Source of the DNA: Cyclobacteriaceae bacterium
GTDB lineage: Bacteria > Bacteroidota > Bacteroidia > Cytophagales > Cyclobacteriaceae
Length of the DNA: 5,412 nt
Direction: 5' to 3'
Assembly: GCA_029880385.1 (NCBI GenBank)
Contig: JAOUOM010000194.1
Span: 1-5,412 of the forward strand
In this document: positions 1 to 5,293 of the stretch, piece by piece
How the letters are laid out: every line of letters begins with the position of its first letter
How positions within the stretch are numbered: the stretch's first letter is position 1
Notes under the pieces: generated by a model
Databases searched by the model: none
Told to the model about the DNA's origin: nothing
What the model saw: only the letters and a program-made list of their open reading frames with translations
Made by a program: the position numbers and the translations under genes

Positions 1-416
1 TTCCCGCTAAAATCGAGTGACCGGTTTTGTTCGGTTTCGCTAAAGGTAACGGATGAATGCGGAGCCAAAGTGATGACCGATCCTTCCGGAAGGACGAGGG
101 TTTCTTCAAGAGCGGCAGTCTGGAAATTTACCCGGGAAGAATCGGATATCCGCAAGGTTTGGATCATAAAGCCTACGCCTACGGCAATGAGCAGTATGGC
201 TGCCCAACGCATCCAGGGGTTCAGGGAAAATGTCTTTGTCGGTTGATTTTTTTCAAAGATTCTTGTTTTCACTTTTTCCCAGGCCATATCCACATCCGGA
301 TTGATGTCTGCGGGTTCTGTGAGCAAATACAAGGCATCCCATTCATCTTCTTTCGAAGCATCCTTTTCCTTATGGTAATGGAGTTGGTTGTATTTATCCA
401 GAATTGAATCTTGCAT
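1..416 (-). CDS. FecR-like anti-sigma factor, N-terminal part (runs off the left edge)
   Basis: This is the first 138 residues of an inner-membrane anti-sigma factor of the FecR family; the C-terminus lies beyond base 1. Family members hold a FecI-type sigma factor at the membrane and pass on a signal from an outer-membrane TonB-dependent transducer. In the sequence, residues 1-68 are a polar cytoplasmic segment, residues about 69-87 form one hydrophobic transmembrane helix, and a FecR-domain start follows (about 97-138), with LPEGSVITLAPHSSVTF and then LDFSG, matching the family's usual 'LPDGS..L...S.L.Y ... L.G' pattern. The ATG at 416-414 is the only sensible start. It lies 62 bp downstream of the FecI-like sigma gene on the same strand, the usual FecI-FecR order. 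In Bacteroidota such pairs often precede a SusC/SusD-type uptake locus, which would lie left of this window; that is an expectation, not seen. The family call is firm; the signal sensed is unknown. Confidence 0.9.
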   Translation of the reverse strand, partial: MQDSILDKYNQLHYHKEKDASKEDEWDALYLLTEPADINPDVDMAWEKVKTRIFEKNQPTKTFSLNPWMRWAAILLIAVGVGFMIQTLRISDSSRVNFQTAALEETLVLPEGSVITLAPHSSVTFSETEQNRSLDFSG

Positions 417-446
417 ATATAAAGGTGTCAACTAATTCTTATCATA

Positions 447-460
447 CCCCTAATCAGGGG
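447..460 (-). repeat. Short inverted repeat (hairpin) between sigma factor and FecR genes
   Basis: A perfect 5-bp inverted repeat with a 4-nt loop (CCCCT, AATC, AGGGG on the plus strand) sits in the 62-bp gap between the FecI-like gene and the FecR-like gene. In the minus-strand transcript it would form a small GC-rich stem about 30 nt before the FecR start codon. No T-run follows it in the transcript direction, so it is not a standard intrinsic terminator. It may affect FecR translation or transcript processing, or be chance. Confidence 0.4.
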
Positions 461-478
461 GCAATATTTTTTAAGGTT

Positions 479-1021
479 TTATCGTTTCAGGCTGTTTAAC
501 AGGGGCCGAAGGCTTTCGCGCAATTTTTTTAGTGCTATACCCATTTGGTTTTCCACCGTTTTCACCGATAGTTCCATATCTTCCGCTATTTCATCATACG
601 TAAGCCCGCCATACCGGCTCAGAACAAATATTTCCCTGCATTTTTCGGGCAGGGCCTGAATACACCGGTCAATAATTTCCCGTGTTCTGTCCAGGTCGTC
701 AGGGTCAAGTCCATCTTCGCCTGTTGGTATTTCGATGGTGTCAATATCTTCCATCGATCGTTGCTTGGGCAATTCCAGTTTGATATAGTTGATGCACCGG
801 TTGCGAACGGCAGCAAATACATAGGAAAGAAGGGAATCGGTGATGTTGATTTTATCACGTTTGTCCCAAATATAGATAAATACCTCCTGCGTGATTTCCT
901 CAGCAATGGTTTCCTCACGTACCATTTTGTAGGCAAACCGGCTCACTTTTTTGTAGTTTGCTTTGAAAAACGATTCATAGACGCGGATATTCCCGGCTTT
1001 TATCCCTTCGAATTCATGCAT
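479..1021 (-). CDS. FecI-like ECF RNA polymerase sigma factor (Bacteroidetes expansion family)
   Basis: A 180-residue ECF sigma factor, a normal length for the family, that would direct RNA polymerase to a small set of promoters. Region 2 covers residues about 17-81 and includes AEEITQEVFIYIW (40-52), the counterpart of the family's 'AEDIvQEvF..lW' core-binding helix. An acidic linker (about 87-112) leads to region 4 (about 113-168), with LPEKCREIFVLSRYGGLTYD and then a helix-turn-helix containing SVKTVENQM (152-160). This matches the sigma-70 family typical of Bacteroidota FecI/FecR pairs. The ATG at 1021 is the only ATG near the family N-terminus; the same frame has a stop 18 bp upstream. 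It lies 20 bp after the lipoprotein gene's stop with no terminator between them, so it may be co-transcribed with that gene, and 62 bp before the FecR-like partner. Target genes cannot be read from the window. Confidence 0.95.
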   Translation of the reverse strand: MHEFEGIKAGNIRVYESFFKANYKKVSRFAYKMVREETIAEEITQEVFIYIWDKRDKINITDSLLSYVFAAVRNRCINYIKLELPKQRSMEDIDTIEIPTGEDGLDPDDLDRTREIIDRCIQALPEKCREIFVLSRYGGLTYDEIAEDMELSVKTVENQMGIALKKLRESLRPLLNSLKR

Positions 1022-1041
1022 GTGTTGAATGGCGGATCACG

Positions 1042-2133
1042 TTAGTTCATGGCCTTTAAAGCCTCAAAATAGATATAAAGTGACGGACTGCTAAAGAAAT
1101 TCCCTTCTAAATTACTGGCCCCAATTGCCATCATCATGTTTTTGTGGGGGATTATATAGAGTTGTGTACCGGTCATGCCCGGCATAAAGCAGGCATCATT
1201 GACCAATGGCTGAGATCCGAAATATTGAAAATTGTCCGAAAACCGCCACCACCAATAGCCCATGTCCATATAGTTACTTACCCTGAGCTGGCGTGTTATG
1301 GATTGGCTTACCCAATCTTTGCCGAGGTATTCCACGGAGCCTGCCGTGCCTTGACCGAGGTAAATTTGCCCTATTTTCATCCAGTCCAGCATGCCAATAG
1401 ACAGTCCTGTAGCTCCGTTACTTGTGCCAGTCGGGTCTGGTTCCCAACTGACTGACTCGATTTTCAACGGATCAAAAATGCGGGCTTTCAGGTAGGTATC
1501 CATATGTTCCCCACTGAGGGTTTCGATTATTTTGGAAATAATCAGCCCTGTACCACTGTTGTAGTTGTGCCGGAGGCCGGGAGGAGCTTCCATGGGCTGT
1601 TCCAGGACATATTTTGTCCAGTCCGGGGTTTGTTTCATCCGGTTGATGTCATTTAGGGAACTACTATAGGCCACCACATTTTCATTCCACGAAAAACCGG
1701 CTTTGTGCACCATTAAATCAAGGAGCGTGATTTCTTTTTTTTGCGGGTCACGATCGAAAATGGACATGTATTCAGGAAGGAAATAATGAATTGGCGTGTC
1801 CAGTTGGGGGAGGTGTCCTTCGTTACGTGCCAGGCCCAGTGCCAGGCTTGACGTAATCAGGCTAGCCCGGTCAAGTGGAATGGGAAAGTTCCGGTAATAA
1901 TTTTGGTAATAATTTTCAAAAATGATGTGGTTGTCTTTGATGATGATGAGGGAATGGATGGAGCCATATGCACCATTTTCGATTTCATAATCCAATAGCC
2001 TGAGCATTTCCTCGTCAAAACCAAAATTGGCCGGCTGGCCATACGACCATAAATCCTGATCGGGTGGCAGAGGTTCTGCCAGGTAGCAGGCACTCAGTCC
2101 CAAGAGTAAGAAGAGTAGCAGAAGCCTTTTCAT
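1042..2133 (-). CDS. Serine beta-lactamase/DD-peptidase-fold lipoprotein, catalytic SxxK motif missing
   Basis: A 363-residue protein of the beta-lactamase-like serine hydrolase family (PF00144 type; class C, esterase, 6-aminohexanoate-dimer hydrolase relatives). The N-terminus is a lipoprotein signal: two basic residues, a leucine-rich stretch and lipobox LSAC with Cys16, so the mature protein should be a lipid-anchored envelope protein. The fold is recognisable from HSLIIIKDNHIIFENYY (60-76), ITLLDLMVHKAGFSW (135-149), YNSG (191-194) and PGMTGTQLYIIP (318-329). At the place of the catalytic SxxK, just before the helix ending LGLARNEG (99-106), the sequence reads R89-A-S-L92, and there is no lysine at all between residues 66 and 132. 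Nucleophile and general base therefore appear lost, while the YxN-type motif keeps its Tyr (Y191). The frame is intact, so this reads as a pseudoenzyme or binding protein rather than a decayed gene. Its ATG overlaps the upstream gene's TGA (ATGA), implying translational coupling. The family call is strong; the substrate or ligand is unknown. Confidence 0.88.
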   Translation of the reverse strand: MKRLLLLFLLLGLSACYLAEPLPPDQDLWSYGQPANFGFDEEMLRLLDYEIENGAYGSIHSLIIIKDNHIIFENYYQNYYRNFPIPLDRASLITSSLALGLARNEGHLPQLDTPIHYFLPEYMSIFDRDPQKKEITLLDLMVHKAGFSWNENVVAYSSSLNDINRMKQTPDWTKYVLEQPMEAPPGLRHNYNSGTGLIISKIIETLSGEHMDTYLKARIFDPLKIESVSWEPDPTGTSNGATGLSIGMLDWMKIGQIYLGQGTAGSVEYLGKDWVSQSITRQLRVSNYMDMGYWWWRFSDNFQYFGSQPLVNDACFMPGMTGTQLYIIPHKNMMMAIGASNLEGNFFSSPSLYIYFEALKAMN

Positions 2134-2759
2134 TGTGGTAAAATAAAATAACCAATCTTAATGCCTGCCCCCATATACCATCCGCTAAAATCTGCCGACG
2201 TAATATCGGGCAATGACAGGTCAGACACCAGCCGGTACCCTGCGCCTGCCGTAATCCCCATAAAACGCAGGGGTGAGTATTCAAACTGCAGGTGGGGCTG
2301 GTAAACCATCATTTCGTCCCGAAACACATTTTGAAAATTACCAGTTCGCTCCCATATCATGTCTCCTCTTGCCAGTTGGATTTTTGACGTAATTACCATT
2401 TCAGGATTGATCACAAACCGGTAACCAACATAACCTCCTCCGTACAAATAGTTGATTCGAAATGTATTGGGAAAAATAACTGACTCGGTGTATTCGCCAT
2501 CGAATACGACCAAAAAGGTCCCTGCGATAATCGATCGTAAATAGCCTCCTGCTTCCATCGTGATACTCTGTTGAAACCCTTTTGTAAAGGGGGCGTAAAG
2601 CCGTGATGTTGCCAGGAAAATCCCGGCATCCCCTATTCGCTCCTTGCGCGTGGTTTCCTCAGAAAGTTCGGGCAACACAGCTACCGAATCTGTTTCCTGG
2701 GCCAGAAGCGGGTAGGCCACGAGGGCAAGCCAAAGAAAGACCAGGGTTTTTCTGTACAT
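2130..2759 (-). CDS. Exported outer-membrane beta-barrel-like protein, unknown function
   Basis: A 209-residue protein that I cannot assign to a named family. Residues 1-20 are a standard Sec signal peptide (basic start, hydrophobic core, PLLA before Q21). A polar segment with many charged residues (about 22-42) follows, then alternating hydrophobic/polar strands rich in Gly, Tyr and Phe: MEAGGYLRSII (68-78), INYLYGGGYVGYRFVI (102-117), LQFEYSPLRFMGITAGAGYR (157-176) and WYMGAGIKIGYFI (194-206). This pattern suits a small 8-to-10-strand outer-membrane barrel, which is a structural inference. It is the first gene of the leftward cluster and shares ATGA with the lipoprotein gene, so the two are probably made together and may act together in the envelope. 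The ATG at 2759 is supported by the signal peptide directly after it. The region upstream is the shared divergent control region. Confidence 0.75.
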   Translation of the reverse strand: MYRKTLVFLWLALVAYPLLAQETDSVAVLPELSEETTRKERIGDAGIFLATSRLYAPFTKGFQQSITMEAGGYLRSIIAGTFLVVFDGEYTESVIFPNTFRINYLYGGGYVGYRFVINPEMVITSKIQLARGDMIWERTGNFQNVFRDEMMVYQPHLQFEYSPLRFMGITAGAGYRLVSDLSLPDITSADFSGWYMGAGIKIGYFILPQ

Positions 2760-2806
2760 TGGTTACGTATAAACAATCGGTCCGGGGTATTTCCCGTACC
2801 GGCTAA

Positions 2807-2831
2807 GATCAGGAAAATATTTTTTTAGTTG
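2807..2831 (-). promoter_or_regulatory. Candidate ECF-type promoter for the leftward operon
   Basis: On the minus strand, CAACTAAAAA (2831-2822) is followed after an A/T-rich stretch by TGATC (2811-2807). AAC in the -35 region and a (G)TC-type -10 about 17-18 nt further on resemble the general ECF sigma promoter pattern. This would place transcription start about 40 nt before the ATG of the outer-membrane-like protein. The same arrangement occurs in mirror image on the other strand. It is pattern matching only: no start site is known, and the binding preference of either sigma factor here is unknown. Confidence 0.3.
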
Positions 2832-2846
2832 GGATGCAACTAAAAA
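2822..2846. repeat. Perfect 10-bp inverted repeat in the divergent control region
   Basis: TTTTTAGTTG (2822-2831), a GGATG spacer and CAACTAAAAA (2837-2846) form a perfect inverted repeat midway between the divergent genes at 2759 and 2883. The stem is mostly A/T and neither strand has a T-run after it, so it is not an intrinsic terminator. It may be an operator for a dimeric repressor (the TTAGTTG...CAACTAA core resembles sites of MarR-type regulators), or two back-to-back ECF -35 elements. The geometry is certain; the function is not. Confidence 0.8.
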
Positions 2847-2860
2847 TAAATTCACAGGTC
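2837..2860 (+). promoter_or_regulatory. Candidate ECF-type promoter for the rightward sigma operon
   Basis: CAACTAAAAA (2837-2846) followed by GGTC (2857-2860) gives AAC and GTC separated by 17 nt, like the general ECF pattern of an AAC-containing -35 and a GTC-containing -10. Transcription would begin about 15 nt before the TTG start at 2883. Compared with the opposite-strand candidate, 19 of 29 positions are identical, including all ten of the repeat arm and the trailing TAG. If real, it would fit autoregulation by the sigma factor it precedes. No direct evidence. Confidence 0.3.
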
Positions 2861-2882
2861 AATAGATCGAAAGTTGTAAGGT

Positions 2883-3437
2883 TTGGAATCACGATCAGTA
2901 AATATCCATGAGGCGCTCATTTCACAGTGCAGAACGGGCAACCGCCAGGCACAGTTTGAATTGTACAGGCTTTATCATAAAGCCATGTACAACGTCGCAT
3001 TGCGAATTTGCAACGATCGTGAAGAAGCAGAAGATGCGTTGCAGGAGTCGTTTGTGTCAGCTTTTGGACATTTGGATCAATACCGGGGCGATTCTTCGTT
3101 TGGTTCATGGCTAAAGCGAATTGTGATAAACAAATCGCTGAACCTGCTGCGAAAAAAAAACCAATGGGTGGTCTTGCAGGAGGAGTTGCCGGATAGCGGG
3201 TATTATGAATGGGAAGACGTTCCCGATCATAGGCTGACACTGGAACAGGTAAAGAAATCCATCAATCTCCTGCCGGCGGGATTCAGGACAGTGCTATCGC
3301 TTTACCTGTTTGAAGGGTATGACCATAAGGAAATTGGCCAAATTATGGATATTTCTGAGTCTACGTCAAAGTCCCAGTATAACCGGGCCAAGAAAAAATT
3401 GCGGGAAATCATGTGTAAAGATGTAAAATATGGGTGA
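2883..3437 (+). CDS. ECF RNA polymerase sigma factor (RpoE-like, Bacteroidota type), TTG start
   Basis: A 184-residue ECF sigma factor of a different class from the FecI-like one. Region 2 (about 24-91) contains AQFELYRLYHKAMYNVALRI, the core-binding stretch EEAEDALQESFVSAF (47-61) and SFGSWLKRIVINKSLNLLRK. Region 4 (about 121-176) contains LPAGFRTVLSLYLFEGYDHK, then IGQIMDISESTSKSQYNRAK with the helix-turn-helix. The frame has a stop (TAA) at 2877-2879 and no ATG until 2985, which would delete the first part of region 2, so TTG at 2883 is the best start; nothing else upstream fits. A TTG start may keep the protein level low. The stop overlaps the ATG of the next gene by 8 bp, tying its synthesis to its probable anti-sigma partner. 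It may recognise one or both outward candidate promoters in the control region just upstream; this is inference. Confidence 0.92.
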   Translation: MESRSVNIHEALISQCRTGNRQAQFELYRLYHKAMYNVALRICNDREEAEDALQESFVSAFGHLDQYRGDSSFGSWLKRIVINKSLNLLRKKNQWVVLQEELPDSGYYEWEDVPDHRLTLEQVKKSINLLPAGFRTVLSLYLFEGYDHKEIGQIMDISESTSKSQYNRAKKKLREIMCKDVKYG

Positions 3438-3951
3438 TCAGTTCGAAAGGTTTATTCTCGATAACCGGGACGGTTTTGAGGAGGATATCAGCAACGAAGC
3501 AGGTGTTTGGTCGCGGATTGAAAGGCAACTTCCGCCATCCCGGACATCAAGAGGCGGCTGGTTTTGGAAAGTCGCTTCGGTATTTCTATTGCTTGTTTCG
3601 ACAGTCCTTGTCATTGACAAAATCAGGAATGATGAGAAAGACGTGGCTGTGGTTGTGAATGCTGAATTTATAGAGGTGGAAAGTTACTATACCCGTCAGA
3701 TAAATGAACGGCGGACAGAAATTGCCCAATTGGTATCGGGCCAGATGGCACTCGATTTCAATAAAGATCTGGAAGAATTGGATAGCATGTACCTATACCT
3801 GAAGGAAGGCATGAGCCGGCAGGAGGAAAACCCCAAACTGATAAATGCCATGATCGAAAATCTGCAACTACGTATCGAAATCCTAAACCAGCAACTTAGT
3901 GTCATTCAACAAATCAATCAATTGCAAAATGAAAACATATCTGAAATATAA
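3430..3951 (+). CDS. Probable membrane anti-sigma factor with periplasmic coiled coil
   Basis: A 173-residue single-pass membrane protein, probably the anti-sigma factor of the preceding ECF sigma. A cytoplasmic N-terminal segment (1-43, including FERFILDNRDGFEED) would contact the sigma factor. One transmembrane helix spans about 44-63. The periplasmic part (64-173) has ESYYTRQINERRTEIAQL (84-101), a charged helical stretch DLEELDSMYLYLKEGM (113-128) and a Gln/Asn/Leu-rich helix (about 137-170) with heptad-like hydrophobics, suggesting a coiled coil. It lacks the zinc-binding anti-sigma motif and the FecR domain, so the assignment rests on topology, position and general similarity to Bacteroidota proteins found after such sigma genes. 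Its ATG lies inside the sigma gene (8-bp overlap), and the following secreted-protein gene starts inside its own 3' end. The signal it senses is unknown; the coiled coil may bind a partner or oligomerise. Confidence 0.8.
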   Translation: MGDQFERFILDNRDGFEEDISNEAGVWSRIERQLPPSRTSRGGWFWKVASVFLLLVSTVLVIDKIRNDEKDVAVVVNAEFIEVESYYTRQINERRTEIAQLVSGQMALDFNKDLEELDSMYLYLKEGMSRQEENPKLINAMIENLQLRIEILNQQLSVIQQINQLQNENISEI

Positions 3952-4981
3952 CCTGATGGCCCTGCTTTTCCTGTTTGCACTTAATGGGCAGGCAAGGCAG
4001 ATGACCGAAGCAACCAAAGTGATCAATAAAACCTACAAAGTCACGGCTGCAACGGGCTTGTCCATTCGTAATTCGTATGGAAATGTTCATGTCAACACCT
4101 GGGAAAAAGCTGAATTTTCAATAAAAGTTGACGTTATCGCGCGGGCAGGAAGTGAAGAAAAAGCCCACCGTATACTGGATCAGATCACCATTGATATTAA
4201 TGAGTCGGGAGCCGAAATTGCCTTCCTGACCCAATTGGACAAGGTAGCCACCCGAAGTAATGAAGAAATGGAAATCAACTATACGGTGTTCATGCCGATA
4301 GAAAATCCACTCCGCATCAAAAATAGTTTTGGCGATATGTATGTAGACAACAGGCGGGGTGAATCGAACCTGGAAATAGCCTACGGATCGCTCAAAGCAG
4401 GGGAATTGACCAATAGCAATCAGCTAAAGGTTTCATTTGGGAGTGCCGACATCCTCCGGATCGAAAAGGGAGAGGCCATTTTTAAATATTCCAAAATATC
4501 CATCGAATCGGCAGGCACATTGAAACTAGGGCAACACTTTTCTGAGGTGGAACTTGAAGAAGTGGGCACATTGGATTTGGAAAGCCGCTTTGGAAGTGTA
4601 TGGCTGGGAAAATCGGGCAGGATTGACGCAGATGTGGAGCATTCAAAATTTGAAATCGGAGAGCTTAATCAATCCCTTCAAATGGATGCGGCGTTTGTTT
4701 CCAATTTTAAAATCGGATTACTCCGGAAAGAATTTGAACTTGTGGACATTACGGGAAAATACGGTTCCTATAATCTCAACCTTGAATCCGGCGTACGTTC
4801 ACTTTTTGAAGGAACTTTTCGTTTTGCCGACCTCAGGGATTCAGAAGGGCTCATTGACTTCAATTACAAAATCCGGGACATGAATTTGAATGAATACAAG
4901 GGTAGGATAGGAGCGGGAAATACCTCAAAACTGATCCGGATATCCTCCAGCTATGGCGATTGCAAAATCAGACAGGAATAG
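3929..4981 (+). CDS. Exported beta-repeat protein resembling DUF4097 family
   Basis: A 350-residue secreted or cell-envelope protein. The ATG at 3929 is preferred over an in-frame GTG at 3899 because it is followed at once by a signal peptide (MKTYLKYN, hydrophobic core LMALLFLFAL, NGQARQ). The mature part is built from short beta-strand units carrying an [aromatic]-G-[S/D/N] turn about every 20 residues: NSYGNVHV (48-55), NSFGDMYV (132-139), AYGSLKA (151-157), SFGSADI (169-175), RFGSVWL (220-226), KYGSYNL (277-283) and SSYGDCKI (340-347), with more degenerate copies between. This suggests a beta-solenoid and resembles DUF4097-type proteins common after sigma/anti-sigma pairs in Bacteroidota. 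No catalytic motif is visible. Its start overlaps the anti-sigma gene by 23 bp, so it is the third gene of a coupled operon, possibly an envelope-side signal component or regulon effector. Alternatives are an adhesin-like or structural role. Confidence 0.8.
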   Translation: MKTYLKYNLMALLFLFALNGQARQMTEATKVINKTYKVTAATGLSIRNSYGNVHVNTWEKAEFSIKVDVIARAGSEEKAHRILDQITIDINESGAEIAFLTQLDKVATRSNEEMEINYTVFMPIENPLRIKNSFGDMYVDNRRGESNLEIAYGSLKAGELTNSNQLKVSFGSADILRIEKGEAIFKYSKISIESAGTLKLGQHFSEVELEEVGTLDLESRFGSVWLGKSGRIDADVEHSKFEIGELNQSLQMDAAFVSNFKIGLLRKEFELVDITGKYGSYNLNLESGVRSLFEGTFRFADLRDSEGLIDFNYKIRDMNLNEYKGRIGAGNTSKLIRISSSYGDCKIRQE

Positions 4982-5010
4982 CGTAGTAGAGCTTGACCTG
5001 TCCGGGTTGC

Positions 5011-5220
5011 TTACCGTTTATCATTGGATTTTGCACAAAACGTTACACATTCTTCCTTTGTGCCCGCAAAAATGATGTGTCTCCTTTTGTCAATGACGAT
5101 GTGTGAGGCAAGTGCCTCATCATAGCGGATAGTCGTCCGGTATTTTTTGAAATATTGAAAGAGGCGATAAAAGGACATATTTTTTATGGAAAAATTATCG
5201 AAAGGGAGTACCAACTGCAT
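5011..5220 (-). CDS. Small conserved-looking hypothetical protein (69 residues)
   Basis: A small cytoplasmic protein without signal peptide or membrane helix. It starts MQLVLPFDNF, has a basic, aromatic middle (SFYRLFQYFKKYRTTIRYDE, 16-35) and ends with a strand-turn-helix segment: HIVIDKRRHIIFAGTKEECV (40-59), then TFC. The last segment, a hydrophobic strand pair followed by GTxEEC, looks like a pattern I have seen in small Bacteroidota hypotheticals, which favours a real gene, but I cannot name a family. The ATG at 5220 is chosen; a TTG two codons upstream (5226) is possible. The stop is 29 bp from the stop of the convergent beta-repeat gene, and no clear terminator lies between them. A good housekeeping-type promoter candidate lies 41-73 bp upstream of the ATG, which strengthens the call. 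The two cysteines (58, 62) might bind metal or be incidental. Confidence 0.65.
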   Translation of the reverse strand: MQLVLPFDNFSIKNMSFYRLFQYFKKYRTTIRYDEALASHIVIDKRRHIIFAGTKEECVTFCAKSNDKR

Positions 5221-5260
5221 AGCCAAAATTTTTATATATAGTTTTCACCCAATCCAGCTT

Positions 5261-5293
5261 CAAAAATATGTATTTGTTTTACCTGTTTTTCAA
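5261..5293 (-). promoter_or_regulatory. Candidate Bacteroidota housekeeping promoter for the small protein
   Basis: On the minus strand, TTG (5293-5291) is followed after 22 nt by TATTTTTG (5268-5261), an exact match to the Bacteroidota -7 consensus TAnnTTTG with a spacing within the range described for the -33 element. Transcription would start near 5254, giving a leader of roughly 30-35 nt, very A/T-rich, before the ATG at 5220. No Shine-Dalgarno sequence is seen, as is common in this phylum. Confidence 0.5.

Noticed and set aside
57..407. Open frame on the plus strand, 116 codons
   Set aside because: It lies entirely antisense to the FecR-like gene, whose family motifs are clear; its translation has no recognisable domain.
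761..1455. Plus-strand open frames at 761-1045 and 1144-1455
   Set aside because: They are antisense to the FecI-like sigma gene and the lipoprotein gene respectively, with no coherent protein features.
1042..2133. Lipoprotein gene as a pseudogene
   Set aside because: Despite the missing SxxK the frame is full length, keeps signal peptide, lipobox and fold motifs, and has an ordered start-stop overlap, so decay is less likely than altered function.
2822..2846. Palindrome as an intrinsic terminator
   Set aside because: The stem is A/T-rich, neither strand has a following T-run, and it lies between divergent starts where no transcript needs to end.
3899..3928. GTG at 3899 as start of the beta-repeat protein
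   Set aside because: It would add ten polar residues before the signal peptide; the ATG at 3929 puts the basic start and hydrophobic core in the normal place.
4982..5010. Terminator between the convergent genes
   Set aside because: Only a 3-bp potential stem (ACC/GGT) with no T-run is visible; too weak to report.
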